Below, one piece after another: positions 1-9,108 of a DNA stretch of 55,331 bases (the stretch's first letter is position 1; each line of letters starts with the position of its first letter). Made by a program: the position numbers and the translations under genes. Source of the DNA: Desulfobacteraceae bacterium (GTDB lineage: Bacteria > Desulfobacterota > Desulfobacteria > Desulfobacterales > Desulfobacteraceae); NCBI GenBank assembly GCA_024225635.1, contig JAAEMK010000069.1:1-55331 (forward strand), read 5' to 3'. The notes beneath the pieces were generated by a model. It saw nothing but the letters and a program-made list of their open reading frames with translations, was not told the DNA's origin and did not search any database.

Positions 1-748
1 CGACTCCAAAGTTATCTTTGTCATCGGGTCCAACACCACCGCATGCCATCCCCTGATCGCCAACCGGATCATCAAGGCCAAGGAGAACGGGGCAAAGCTG
101 ATCGTTGCCGATCCCAGGAACATCCAGCTCGCAAGGTTTGCCGATCTCACCGTGCACCAGCGCCTGGGAACCGATGTGGCCCTGCTCAACGGCATGATGC
201 ACATGATCATAAAGAACAACTGGCACGCCGCAGACTATGTGGAGCAGCGGTGCGAGGAGTTCGAAGCGGTCAAGGAGACGGTTGAGGCCTACACCCCCGA
301 ACGGGTGGCGGGCATCACCGGCATTCCCGCCAGGGACATCGAAAAGATGGCCGAACTCTACGCCGCCAACGCCCCCGGAGCCCTTCTCTACGCCATGGGC
401 ATCACCCAGCACACCACGGGCGTGGACAACGTCAAGTCCTGTTGCAACCTTGCCATGCTCTGCGGCAACCTGGGCGTGCCGGGGGGCGGGGTCAATCCCC
501 TCCGGGGCCAGAACAATGTCCAGGGGGCATGTGACGAGTACCCCATGATGATGACCACGGGCAGGATGTTCGCCCATTTCCACACCGGCACCATGACACG
601 GGTCTCAAACAGCCTCGATACCGAGCAGAAGACAGGATATGTGGATATCAATCCCGAGGACGCTGAAAAGCTCAACGGCGTTTGATCCCATCGCAAAGAT
701 TCCCGAGTTCAAGGTCGGTGCGGTCAAAATTGAAAAACTGATCGCCTG
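1..748 (+). pseudogene. Formate dehydrogenase catalytic (alpha) subunit remnant, internally deleted
   Basis: The frame starting at base 2 is open at the left edge and reads as the molybdopterin domain of a formate dehydrogenase alpha subunit. It has the GSNTTACHP and LIVADPR segments near the start and the GNLGVPGGGVNPLRGQNNVQ segment around 465-525. In intact relatives roughly two hundred residues separate the NNVQGACD segment from the TTGR...HTGTMTR segment near the C-terminal domain; here they are only a few codons apart (about 535-600), so an internal block is missing. A second lesion follows. The frame stops at 683-685, but the typical last residues (FDPIAKIPEF...IEKLIA) continue in another frame to a TGA at 746-748. 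The C-terminal molybdopterin dinucleotide-binding domain is therefore almost absent. The deletions and the frame break are read directly; the family assignment is from recognised motifs. It cannot encode a working enzyme unless the assembly is wrong here. Confidence 0.8.
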
Positions 749-907
749 ATCACCCCTAAAACGCTCCGGACCGCCGTTGCGCGGGCCGGGGCTTATCCTT
801 CCCATTCTCCCAGTGCCGAAAATTTTGTTCAGAGGCTATAGCTTTAACGGTTTGCCAAGTATTCGACTGATTTGTCAAGACAACTTAAGGTGTTTTCAGT
901 CGAAAGA

Positions 908-1109
908 CTGCGACATCACCGGTGTAAGAACCAGCGGTTCCTTCCCCCCCGGGTCCTGCCTGATCGGGGCTATTCTGCTTATTGTTGCCGATGCCATAGG
1001 CAAGACAGTCATCCTTCCCTATATTTTGCCGGTTGGGATTGTCACCTCCTTCATCGGCGCCCCGTTTTTCATCTGTCTCATCATCACAAAGAGGGGGGAT
1101 TTCTGGTAA
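908..1109 (+). pseudogene. FecCD-type ABC permease remnant (C-terminal end only)
   Basis: The last ~50 codons match the conserved C-terminus of iron-siderophore/cobalamin ABC permeases. There is a GAILLIVADAIGK helix, then the LPVGIVTSFIGAPFF signature and a TAA at 1107-1109. The preceding residues (KNQRFLPP) lie in a different frame. The switch falls in a run of seven C at 944-950, and removing one C restores the usual NQRFLPPGSCLIGA order. Everything N-terminal to this, about 280 residues in the family, is missing. The stop codon overlaps the start of the following ATPase remnant (TAATG), the normal arrangement of fecD/fecE or btuC/btuD pairs. This is the debris of one transporter operon. 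The substrate cannot be told from what is left. Confidence 0.75.
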
Positions 1110-1632
1110 TGCTTGAGGTCAGGAATTTGGAGTACGGTTATAACGGCAAGAAGATTTTGGACAAGATCGACCTGACGGCCAGGGCGGGAACGATATCGCA
1201 GCCGTGGACAGGATTATGGGAGAGATGGGGATCATGGGGCTGGCCCATCGAAACCTTGGGGACCTGAGCGGTGGAGAACGACAGCGGGTTTTCATTGCCC
1301 AGGCCCTTGGCCGGGAGCCCGGGCTGCTTTTTCTGGATGAGCCGACCAGCAATCTTGACTTGAGATATCAGTTTGAGGTGCTTGATATCATCAGAAGGTT
1401 GACCAGGGAGATGGGGATCGCCTCGATCATTGTCATGCATGATCTCAATCTTGCCGCCAGGTATTCCGATCAGGTCGTGGTGCTGTCGACCGGGGAGGTG
1501 TTTGCCCGGGGCCGGCCGGGAGAGGTTTTGACCTCAAACCTCATTGAGGCTGTCTACAAGGTCAGGGCAAGGGTGAAGATCGATATTTCCGGAGTCCCCC
1601 GGATAAACTTTTCGGGTCTATCCGAAGCTTAG
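1109..1632 (+). pseudogene. FecE/BtuD-type ABC ATPase remnant lacking Walker A
   Basis: The first ~27 codons (MLEVRNLEYGYNGKKILDKI, then a TARAGTI stretch) are a normal N-terminus of an iron/B12-type ABC ATPase. Right after this, near 1190, the sequence jumps into another frame and continues with DIAAVDRIMGEMG, the signature LSGGERQR, Walker B LLFLDEPTSNLD and the switch histidine in IIVMHDLNLA, to a stop at 1630-1632. The Walker A motif and Q-loop, about 85 residues in the family, are missing. No nucleotide-binding site can form. The downstream part alone could start at GTG 1204 but would be a useless fragment. With the permease remnant just upstream it records loss of a whole metal-chelate transporter. 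Confidence 0.8.
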
Positions 1633-1664
1633 ATTCAACGAAGGTAGTGCAGTCAGCATGTGAT

Positions 1665-1693
1665 TTGACTTTCTCCTGATAAACGACTACTCT
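1665..1693 (+). promoter_or_regulatory. Candidate sigma-70 promoter for the ATPase-TPR module
   Basis: TTGACT (1665-1670) and TACTCT (1688-1693) are separated by 17 bases in the gap between the ABC remnant and the ATPase gene. The -35 box is good and the -10 box is mediocre. The leader to the ATG at 1794 would be about 95 bases. It is the only such pair I see in the gap. Confidence 0.35.
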
Positions 1694-1793
1694 CTTTCTG
1701 ACTTGAGATAGTATCTATCCGCCGGTCGTGGACCGAAGATAACCGAATACCATGAATGGATGTTGCCAATACGTATGATTCAAAGGAAAGACC

Positions 1794-3131
1794 ATGTCTG
1801 ATCAAGACCCGATCAAAACCCTGTATAAGTCCCTTACCGGTAGAGGCGGCATGCCCCTGAAGCCGACCCATCCCTATTATGTGCCGTTTTTGAAGTCAAC
1901 ACCGGAAAAAGATCCCATACTCGCCCTCTGGAACCGGATTGACATGGCTGAATCGGAAAGTGTCTATCTGTTGACGGGTTTTCGCGGCAACGGCAAAAGC
2001 ACCGAACTCTTGCGGCTCAAGAGCATGTTGGAAAGCAGCGATTGCCAGGTGTTTCTGGTGAATATGCTTGATTATGTGCTCATGACCAAGCCCCTGGCCC
2101 TGTCGGATTTCATTCTTTCCCTCATGGCCGCCCTGGCCGGTCAGGTGGAGGAATCCTTCACCGAGCTGGCTCCCCTCAGCAGATCCTATTGGGAACGCTT
2201 GCATAAATTCCTGACCTCGGAAGTGACCCTGGATAAGATCGATGTAGGGGTGCCTGGTTCCGGGGGCGCAGCCAAGCTGGGATTTCAGCTGAAGACCGAC
2301 CCGGAATTCAAGTCCAGAATCCAGAAACACCTTGAGGGCCATTTGACCAGCCTGGTTGAGGATGCCCGCGAATTTGTCAATCAAGTGGTTGATGAAATCC
2401 GGAAACTTACAAATGATCCGGACAAAAAGGTGGTGTTGCTGGTCGATTCCCTGGAGCAGATTCGCGGGGTGGGGGAGGAGGCGGCAAAGGTCTATGCCAG
2501 CGTGGTTGAGCTTTTTTCCGGCCAAGCTGCCAACCTGGAGTTTCCGAAATTGCATATCGTTTACACCGTGCCCCCATATCTGAAGGTGCTGATCCCCAAT
2601 CTTGGCCGAACCCTTGGCGGCCATCCCATCAACGAGTGGCCCAATATCCATGTCCGTAACAAGGAAAACGAGGCGGATGGCCAGGGACTTTCCCTCATGG
2701 CAGCCATCATCGACAAGCGGTTTGCCGGCTGGCGCGATATCATTCCCGAACAGACCCTGAACAGGCTTGCCGAAGTCTCAGGGGGCGATATGCGTGATTT
2801 CTTCCGCCTGATCCGGGAATGCGCCATCAGCCTGCGCACGGCCAGGTTATCCGATCCGGATGCCCAGCTTGACCAGGCCTCTGTTGAACGGGTCATCCGG
2901 CAGCTCCGCAACGAATTGCTGCCCATCGCCGAGGAAGACGCCCTTTGGCTGAAAAAGATACACCAGACCAAATCATCCTCCCTTCGAAGTGACAAGGATC
3001 TGCCTTCCCTTGCCCGTTTCCTTGACTCCAATCTGATCATGAACTACCTCAACGGGGAGAATTGGTATGATGTGCATCCCCTTATCATCCAGGAAATCAT
3101 GGGGGCGAGTGAGTCCGGGGATGGCAAATGA
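1794..3131 (+). CDS. P-loop ATPase of an ATPase-TPR two-gene module
   Basis: This is a 445-residue soluble protein with a clear nucleotide-binding core. Walker A is GFRGNGKST (residues 62-70) and the Walker B strand is VVLLVDSLE (213-221). A later GGDMRDFFRLIREC segment (330-343) resembles the start of the helical/winged-helix part of STAND-like and related AAA ATPases. Such proteins switch between inactive and oligomeric states on nucleotide exchange. The lysine and threonine of Walker A and the aspartate and glutamate of Walker B are present, so ATP binding and hydrolysis are expected. An AAGGAAAG ribosome site precedes the ATG. The stop overlaps the start of the TPR gene by four bases (ATGA), so the two are translationally coupled and probably work as a complex. 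No transmembrane segment or enzymatic effector domain is visible. A role in defence or signal-dependent assembly is inferred from the layout; the molecular function is unknown. Confidence 0.7.
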   Translation: MSDQDPIKTLYKSLTGRGGMPLKPTHPYYVPFLKSTPEKDPILALWNRIDMAESESVYLLTGFRGNGKSTELLRLKSMLESSDCQVFLVNMLDYVLMTKPLALSDFILSLMAALAGQVEESFTELAPLSRSYWERLHKFLTSEVTLDKIDVGVPGSGGAAKLGFQLKTDPEFKSRIQKHLEGHLTSLVEDAREFVNQVVDEIRKLTNDPDKKVVLLVDSLEQIRGVGEEAAKVYASVVELFSGQAANLEFPKLHIVYTVPPYLKVLIPNLGRTLGGHPINEWPNIHVRNKENEADGQGLSLMAAIIDKRFAGWRDIIPEQTLNRLAEVSGGDMRDFFRLIRECAISLRTARLSDPDAQLDQASVERVIRQLRNELLPIAEEDALWLKKIHQTKSSSLRSDKDLPSLARFLDSNLIMNYLNGENWYDVHPLIIQEIMGASESGDGK

Positions 3132-4366
3132 GCATGAATAAAGCCCCTTCTTTGAACCCCGATGGGGAACAGGCCTGGCTTCGCCTCAAGCTGCACCTGG
3201 AGTGGTGTGACCATTTTGCTCTGGTATTCATTTTTACGGCACACCCCGGGGTGGTTAATTGTTTTCGGGAAAGACTGGCAAATATCTATCGTGCCAGGGT
3301 AACACGTTTAGTGATCACAGATCCTGATACCCCCGAGGATCTCTTCAATACCTTGTTGCCCAAACTCTTGCATCCTCCGGTTCACCAGCAGTGCTTAAAA
3401 AAACCGTACTGGATCGATCTCAGCGGTAAAAGGGGGGAAGGGTGGACCAAGGCCCGGCTCTCCTTTTTAACCCGGCTCAATGAACAGCGGGAACCCCTTC
3501 GAAAAGCCCTGAACAGCCCCCTGGTGCTGGTGCTTCCCCTTGAAGAACGGCCCCGGATCAAGCAATTGATTCCGGATCTGTGGGCGATCCGGGATTTTAG
3601 CATGGAGACGGGCTCTTGGAGCAGCCTTGAGGGGGATCATTCTCAAGCTCCGGCAAAAGAGCCTGTAAAAGTCCACACGCTTTCTCCCTTTGATACTTCC
3701 CTGGTTCAGGAGTGGGAACGCCTGAAGAAAAAAAACACATTGGACAGGGGCTTTTTCCTTGCAGCTCAACGGGCCCTGGATGTCTGTCTTAGCTCCGGTC
3801 AGCACCGACTCGCAGTCCGGATCGCCGAAAGCCAGAGAGAAAGCGCAAAAAATCGGCTGCAACAAACGGGAGAAACGCGGGAATCCCTGCGTGACCTCTC
3901 TGTCTCTTTAAACAACGTCGGTAATACAGCCAAAGCCTTGGGAGAGTGGGAAAAGGCTCAAGCCCTGTTTGAAGAGAGCCTGGAAATTCGCCGCCGCATC
4001 CTTGGGCAAATAGGAGAAACGCCTGAATCCCTGCGTGACCTCTCTGTCTCACTTGATAACGTCGGTAATACAGCCGAAGCCTTGGGAGAGTGGGAAAAGG
4101 CTCAAGCCCTGTTTGAAGAGAGCCTGGAAATCAGCCGCCGCATCCTTGGGCAAATAGGAGAAACGCCGGAATCCCTGCGTGACCTCTCTGTCTCACTTGA
4201 GAATGTTGGGAAGGTTGCCAAAGAACTGGGACAATTGGAAAAGGCCCGGGCATTTTTTGAAGAGGGGGTGTCCATTGCCCGGATTCTGCATGGGCTGCTG
4301 CCCCTTCATGCTGACTATAAAGACTTGGAAGCCCATTTTAAAAGTCGCCTGGAAGACGTGGCATAA
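3128..4366 (+). CDS. TPR-repeat protein, coupled partner of the upstream ATPase
   Basis: The protein has 412 residues in two parts. Residues 1-175 form a globular region with hydrophobic strands (HFALVFIFTAH, PLVLVLPLEERP) and a PDLWAIRDFSMETG segment. It resembles a P-loop-like fold but has no Walker A, so it may be a degenerate (inactive) NTPase-like domain; that is inference. From about residue 248 there are three consecutive 48-residue units of the form GETPESLRDLSVSL, then NVGNTAEALGEWEKAQAL, then FEESLEI. These are long TPR repeats of the NB-ARC/kinesin-light-chain type. The first two are almost identical in DNA, so they expanded recently. The gene starts within the ATPase stop codon and has no convincing promoter of its own. 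Variable TPR arrays in such pairs usually recognise a partner or an invader molecule. I infer a sensor role, with the ATPase as the motor or switch. Confidence 0.65.
   Translation: MSMNKAPSLNPDGEQAWLRLKLHLEWCDHFALVFIFTAHPGVVNCFRERLANIYRARVTRLVITDPDTPEDLFNTLLPKLLHPPVHQQCLKKPYWIDLSGKRGEGWTKARLSFLTRLNEQREPLRKALNSPLVLVLPLEERPRIKQLIPDLWAIRDFSMETGSWSSLEGDHSQAPAKEPVKVHTLSPFDTSLVQEWERLKKKNTLDRGFFLAAQRALDVCLSSGQHRLAVRIAESQRESAKNRLQQTGETRESLRDLSVSLNNVGNTAKALGEWEKAQALFEESLEIRRRILGQIGETPESLRDLSVSLDNVGNTAEALGEWEKAQALFEESLEISRRILGQIGETPESLRDLSVSLENVGKVAKELGQLEKARAFFEEGVSIARILHGLLPLHADYKDLEAHFKSRLEDVA
3870..4301 (+). repeat. Three in-frame 144-bp repeats encoding TPR units
   Basis: Units begin at 3870, 4014 and 4158, each marked by GAGAAACGC followed by a shared ATCCCTGCGTGACCTCTC run. 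Units 1 and 2 differ at only a handful of positions. Unit 3 diverges after about 40 bases, from the GAGAATGTTGGGAAGG position onward. The period is a multiple of three (48 codons), so gain or loss of a unit keeps the frame. Confidence 0.9.
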
Positions 4367-4546
4367 AAGAAGAAATGACGGGGCTTGTTCTTGACAAAGG
4401 GCGACCGCCTATTCTATAGGTGTAGCCATGCATACATTTGACCAGGATATATCAGTTGCCCGGGAGACCCCGTTTGGCTTCAGTACGACCATTTTGCCCG
4501 GTTCAAGCGAATCGACAACCCGAAATAACCGGTGCCTGACTTATAA

Positions 4547-6679
4547 ATGAAAAAAAAACGTTTTTTCCCACCCCGGGGCAGCAGTTACTCCAAGTTGTTT
4601 CAGGACTCCTCCTATGGCATATTCAGGGCCGATGTTTCCGGCAGGGTTATTGATCTCAATCCTTCCTTTGCCAGGATGTTCGGGTATGATCACCCGGACC
4701 GCTGCATCTACCTTGACCTGGGCCTTAACTGGAATGTCAGTGCCGCTTCCCGTGGGGGCGGGTCCGGGCTTGAGGCATTTTTTGAGGAAACAGGGCACGG
4801 TTTCATTGAAAAAGAGTTTACCCGAAAGGACGGGACCCATTTTACCGCCAGGGTCAGCCTTGTCCTGAACACCGGTTATAATGGGTATCTTCCCCATGTG
4901 GAAGGCATTATTGAAGATATCAGCCGGGGTAAAGAGGGGGCGGTTTCCCATCCGGAACAGGGGGAGCCGTACAGGGGCGTCTTTGAAAATACGGGCACGG
5001 CAACCGTGGTTGTGGATGAATCCACGGTGATCTCCCTGGTTAACGACACCTTTGTCTCAGTGTTCGGGTATCCCAGGGAACAGGTGGAGGGCAGGATGTC
5101 ATGGGCTGATTTTATCCATCCGGATGATCTTGCCATGATGCAATCCTACCATGAAGAGCGGCGGAAAAAAAACGGCAATCCACCCACCGAGTACGAATGC
5201 CGGGCCCTGACCCGGGGCGGGGTGGAAAAGCAGATCCTTATCAAGGTGAGGATGATTCCCAACACCGGGAATAGCGTTGCCTCGTTCATGGACATCACTC
5301 CGAGAAAAGAGGCTGAGACGGCCCTGGCCGAGTCCGCGGCCCGGCTGAGATCATTTGTTAATGCATTCAAGGGGTTCATCTATACCAGCACCCGGGAATA
5401 TGTGATTGATTTCATGAACAAGGCCCTGGTTGAGCGAACCGGCTATGACGCAACCGGGCAGTTTTGCTATTCCGCCCTCCACGGGTTTGGGAGTCCCTGC
5501 CCCTGGTGCCGGATGGATGAGGTTTTTGGTGGAAAGACCATCTCATGGGAGGTGAAAAGCCCCCTGGACGCCCACTGGTATTACTGTATGAGCAGCCCGG
5601 AACTCAGAAACGGCCGGGTTGAAAGGCAGTATTCCACCCTCATCGATATCACGGACCGTAAACGCCGTGAAAAGACTCTCCTGGAGCATAAGGCGTTTTT
5701 GGAAAAAGAGAATCTTTATCTTAAAAAGGCCGTTGGTCAGACCTACCGTTTTGGCAACATTATCGGAAAAAGCGCTGCCATGCAGGCCGTGTACAAGCTT
5801 ATTGCCAAGGCCGGGGCAACCAGTGCCAGCGTGATTGTCCATGGTGAATCCGGCACGGGAAAAGAGCTCGTTGCAAGGGCTATCCACGACTTGAGCGACA
5901 GAAAGGAACACCCTTTTGTTCCGGTAAACTGCAGCGCCATCCCCGAAGAACTGATCGAGAGCGAATTCTTCGGTTATAAAAAAGGGGCCTTTTCCCATGC
6001 GGACCGGGATAAGCAGGGCTTTCTCGATGCGGCGGACAAAGGGACCCTGTTCTTGGACGAAATCGGAGATATCGGATTGAAGCTCCAGGGAAAGCTGCTG
6101 CGCGCCATTGACGGCGGCGGTTACTGTCCGGTGGGGAGCACCGGGGTGAGACAAAGCGATTTCCGGATTGTCGGGGCCACCAACAAAAATCTGTCCCAGC
6201 TGGTTGAACAGGGTCTGATGCGATCCGATTTCTATTTCAGGGTCCATGTGCTCTCGATTTCCCTGCCCCCCTTGAGGGAGAGAAAAGAAGACCTTTCCTT
6301 GCTCATCGATTATTTTTGCGATGAAATGCCCGAACCATGTTATCTGCCCGGAAATATTCTTGAAAAGCTCTACGGCTACCACTGGCCCGGCAATGTCAGG
6401 GAACTCCGGAATGTTTTGAACCGTTACCATACATTAAAGGTCCTTGACCTTATGGAACATCCGGGAAATGGGAAGAAAACGGTTGATGAAACAGCCCTGC
6501 TTCCTGGGGAATCCACCGGTGAAACTCTTAGATCCATGGTGGAAAGACTTGAAAAACGCGTGATCCTGGATGCGTTGAAAAAAAATCAATGGCACAGAAC
6601 CAGGGTGGCATCCCTCCTTGGTATCGACCGGAAAACCCTTGGGACAAAGATAAAGCTTTACGGGTTGACCCGGGGGTGA
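4547..6679 (+). CDS. PAS-domain sigma-54-type transcriptional regulator with altered GAFTGA loop
   Basis: This is a 710-residue cytoplasmic regulator. Three PAS-like domains come first (about 14-130, 145-255, 268-375). The third has a Cys cluster (FCYSALHG, then SPCPWC) that often occurs in deltaproteobacterial PAS domains and may bind metal or sense redox state. The AAA+ domain (about 400-640) has Walker A GESGTGKE (from 433), Walker B GTLFLDEIGD and WPGNVREL. The loop that contacts sigma-54, normally GAFTGA, reads GAFSHA (480-485). Thr to Ser is conservative, but Gly to His is not. A FIS-type helix-turn-helix ends the protein (about 668-707). There is no response-regulator receiver domain, so the PAS domains must provide the input. 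No good ribosome-binding site precedes ATG 4547. Its targets are unknown; neighbouring genes show no -24/-12 promoter that I can find. Confidence 0.8.
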   Translation: MKKKRFFPPRGSSYSKLFQDSSYGIFRADVSGRVIDLNPSFARMFGYDHPDRCIYLDLGLNWNVSAASRGGGSGLEAFFEETGHGFIEKEFTRKDGTHFTARVSLVLNTGYNGYLPHVEGIIEDISRGKEGAVSHPEQGEPYRGVFENTGTATVVVDESTVISLVNDTFVSVFGYPREQVEGRMSWADFIHPDDLAMMQSYHEERRKKNGNPPTEYECRALTRGGVEKQILIKVRMIPNTGNSVASFMDITPRKEAETALAESAARLRSFVNAFKGFIYTSTREYVIDFMNKALVERTGYDATGQFCYSALHGFGSPCPWCRMDEVFGGKTISWEVKSPLDAHWYYCMSSPELRNGRVERQYSTLIDITDRKRREKTLLEHKAFLEKENLYLKKAVGQTYRFGNIIGKSAAMQAVYKLIAKAGATSASVIVHGESGTGKELVARAIHDLSDRKEHPFVPVNCSAIPEELIESEFFGYKKGAFSHADRDKQGFLDAADKGTLFLDEIGDIGLKLQGKLLRAIDGGGYCPVGSTGVRQSDFRIVGATNKNLSQLVEQGLMRSDFYFRVHVLSISLPPLRERKEDLSLLIDYFCDEMPEPCYLPGNILEKLYGYHWPGNVRELRNVLNRYHTLKVLDLMEHPGNGKKTVDETALLPGESTGETLRSMVERLEKRVILDALKKNQWHRTRVASLLGIDRKTLGTKIKLYGLTRG

Positions 6680-7004
6680 AACGGGGAATCTTTGGGCTGA
6701 TTGGGGAATATTTTCCCAAATTCAATAAAACATTATGATTCCAACCGGATAGCGTGGATGTTTCTTTTTAGATGGGTAAAATTTCCCCGTTTTTGGACTC
6801 GTTCGCCGGGGGGGCTGCCACATTCTGTATTGAATGGTATTCCTTTGATTTCAGATTGTTATCAAATAAAAATCTCTCATGGTACGTCAATTGCTCTTGT
6901 AAATGGATGTTAATTCTGTTGTCGTTGTTTTGGGAAATGGACAACTGTATGGCACAGACCGGATCTTGCCGTTGAGTAGCAGAACGATTCAGTAACTGAG
7001 AGGG
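6680..7004. other. 325-base intergenic region, one weak hairpin
   Basis: An imperfect palindrome at 6701-6719 (TTGGGGAATATTTTCCCAA) lies 21 bases after the regulator stop and could end its transcript, although no T-run follows. The rest, leading to the chemoreceptor, has no convincing promoter. A TGGCAC at 6949-6954 is followed by TTGC at the wrong distance for sigma-54. An AGAGGGATG ribosome site sits directly at the next gene. Confidence 0.4.
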
Positions 7005-9011
7005 ATGATGAAGAAAAAAGTTCAATCCATTGGTTTCAGGCTTGTTGCCGGGGGCATCCTTGTTGTGCTCATTCCCCTGCTGATTGTGGGCGGGCTCTCC
7101 ATGACCAAGGTTTCCAATGCCCTCACAACCCTGTCGAAAAATCAGGCCAGGGATGTTGCAACGGATCTCGCGCGGCTCACCAACCATATTCTTTCGGCCG
7201 ATATCAACCTGGCAAGGACCTTTGCCGCAAAGCACCAGGTGATCAAGGTGGCCACCCTCAAAGACCGGGGGGATGACAATGGATTGTCCAATGCCGTGTC
7301 CGGCATCGTTGAAAATCTCCGAAATACCTTTAACGACCTTGATAACGATTATGAAGGCTTCTTTGTCACGGATGCCAAAGGCAATGTGATCACCGGTGTC
7401 AGGGAAGGCGGGAAGCTCTACGCTGATTTCAGTGTGGGAGACCGGGATTATTTTAAAGAGATGATCCTCACAAGGCAGGCGTCCATCGGAGACATGACCC
7501 GTTCCAAGGTCACCGGAGAATTGATCTGCGTTGTTAGCGCCCCTGTCAAGTCCGGCAAAGGCGAGTTTGTGGGAAGCTTCTGCCTTGTCATCAAAGCCCG
7601 GCATATTACGGAGCTTGTCTCAAGCAGGAAAATCGGCAGCACCGGTTACGGCTTCATGGTAAATAAGCAGGGCACGGTGATGGCCCATCCCGTGGAAAAG
7701 CATATCCTATCCCTGAACGCTTTTAAACTAAAGGAGATGGTCGGCTTTACGGAAAAATTGATATCAGGAAAGAGCGGGGTGGATGAATATAACTTCAAGG
7801 GCGTTGATAAGGTCTCAGGCTATGCCCCGGTTGGTCTGAACGACTGGTACGTTGCATCCACCCAGAATGCCGGGGAGTTCCTGGCCGCCGCAAACTCCAT
7901 CCGGAACGCCACCCTGATTGTCGGGGGAATTTCCATTGCCTTGACCGTTGTCCTGGTGCTTCTTTTGGCCCGGAGCATCGTAACGCCTCTCAACGCTGCC
8001 GTGGCGGGATTGAAAGATATTGCCGGGGGAGAGGGGGACCTTACCATGCGTCTTGCCGTGACCGGCAAGGATGAGATCGGCGAGCTTGCCACCTGGTTCA
8101 ACACCTTTATCGAAAAGCTTCAAATAATTATCAGGCAGATCGGGGAGAACTCCGGCCAGGTGGACCAATCCTCCACGGAACTTGTTGAGATTGCGGTCCG
8201 GATGTCTTCGGGATCGGATAATACGGCAAACCGTTCCAACAGTGTTGCCTCAGCGGCCGAGGAGATGAGCGCCAACCTTAATTCCGTGGCGGCGGCCATG
8301 GAGCAGAGTTCGACCAATACCACCATGGTGGCTGCGGCTGCGGAAGAGATGACCTCCACCATCAATGAGATTGCCCGGAACGCCGAGCAGGCAAGGGGAA
8401 TTTCCGTAGAAGCCGTGGATAAATCCAGGGCCGCCGCAACCCGGATGGCGGAACTGGGCAAGGCTGCCCAGGCCATTGGCAAGGTCACGGAAACCATCAC
8501 CGATATTTCCGAGCAGACCAATCTTCTGGCCCTGAACGCGACCATCGAGGCCGCAAGGGCGGGGGAGGCGGGTAAGGGGTTTGCCGTGGTGGCAAACGAG
8601 ATCAAAGACCTGGCCCTGCAGACGGCCGGGGCGACCCTTGACATAAAGACACAGATCGAAGAGGTTCAGAGCTCCACCGCCGCATCCCTTACCGAGATCG
8701 ATGAGATCTCCGATGTGATCAACGGGGTCAATGACATTGTCGCGACCATTGCCGCAGCCGTGGAAGAGCAGTCAACGGCCACAAGGGAGATCTCAACCAA
8801 TATTAACCAGGCCTCCCAGGGAATCCAGGAGGTTAATGAGAACATCAACCAGAGTTCGTCTGTGGCGGAAGAGATCACCAAAGATATCGCCCAGGTAAAC
8901 ATGTCGGCCGGTGAAATATCCAACGGCAGCGATCAGGTGCGCCTGAGTGCGGAAAACCTGACCGGCATGTCGGCCCGGCTTTCGGGCATTGTGGATAAAT
9001 TCAAGGTGTGA
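7005..9011 (+). CDS. Methyl-accepting chemotaxis protein with periplasmic dCache-type sensor
   Basis: This is a 668-residue transducer in the inner membrane. An N-terminal transmembrane helix (about 12-32) is followed by a ~265-residue periplasmic region with Cache-type features: [22 protein letters not shown], then a second module with [17 protein letters not shown] second membrane helix (about 302-322) leads into a HAMP domain ([10 protein letters not shown]) and a long cytoplasmic signalling domain. Its hairpin tip [20 protein letters not shown] (from ~503) binds CheA/CheW. The Trp-Tyr amino-acid-binding motif of many dCache sensors is not obvious here, so the ligand is open. Two ATG codons (7005, 7008) follow AGAGGG; the first is taken. 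A hairpin terminator lies just downstream, so the gene is a single unit. No che genes are nearby; this is an orphan receptor. Confidence 0.92.
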   Translation: MMKKKVQSIGFRLVAGGILVVLIPLLIVGGLSMTKVSNALTTLSKNQARDVATDLARLTNHILSADINLARTFAAKHQVIKVATLKDRGDDNGLSNAVSGIVENLRNTFNDLDNDYEGFFVTDAKGNVITGVREGGKLYADFSVGDRDYFKEMILTRQASIGDMTRSKVTGELICVVSAPVKSGKGEFVGSFCLVIKARHITELVSSRKIGSTGYGFMVNKQGTVMAHPVEKHILSLNAFKLKEMVGFTEKLISGKSGVDEYNFKGVDKVSGYAPVGLNDWYVASTQNAGEFLAAANSIRNATLIVGGISIALTVVLVLLLARSIVTPLNAAVAGLKDIAGGEGDLTMRLAVTGKDEIGELATWFNTFIEKLQIIIRQIGENSGQVDQSSTELVEIAVRMSSGSDNTANRSNSVASAAEEMSANLNSVAAAMEQSSTNTTMVAAAAEEMTSTINEIARNAEQARGISVEAVDKSRAAATRMAELGKAAQAIGKVTETITDISEQTNLLALNATIEAARAGEAGKGFAVVANEIKDLALQTAGATLDIKTQIEEVQSSTAASLTEIDEISDVINGVNDIVATIAAAVEEQSTATREISTNINQASQGIQEVNENINQSSSVAEEITKDIAQVNMSAGEISNGSDQVRLSAENLTGMSARLSGIVDKFKV

Positions 9012-9020
9012 GGCTAGACG

Positions 9021-9083
9021 AAAGCTACGGCATCCATTTACCCAGGTCCCCCATCTTGGAAAAATGGGTGCTGTAGCTTTTTC
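9021..9083 (+). terminator. Rho-independent terminator after the chemoreceptor
   Basis: Arms AAAGCTACGGCATCCATTT (9021-9039) and AAATGGGTGCTGTAGCTTT (9062-9080) pair over 19 positions with two non-Watson-Crick sites, and a run of five T closes it. It lies 10 bases after the receptor stop and before the convergent YeiH-type gene. Confidence 0.75.
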
Positions 9084-9108
9084 TAATCAGGACGGGGCCA
9101 TGAAATTT

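Noticed and set aside
1204-1632. Functional short ABC ATPase starting at GTG 1204
   Set aside because: It would lack Walker A and the Q-loop, and residual N-terminal sequence of the same gene lies upstream in another frame, so it is a remnant.
1896-2651. Minus-strand frame of about 251 codons
   Set aside because: It is antisense to the ATPase gene, which has clear Walker motifs. No start signal or family match.
6949-6971. Sigma-54 promoter ahead of the chemoreceptor
   Set aside because: TGGCAC is present, but the next TTGC follows after ten bases instead of five, so the GG/GC spacing is wrong.
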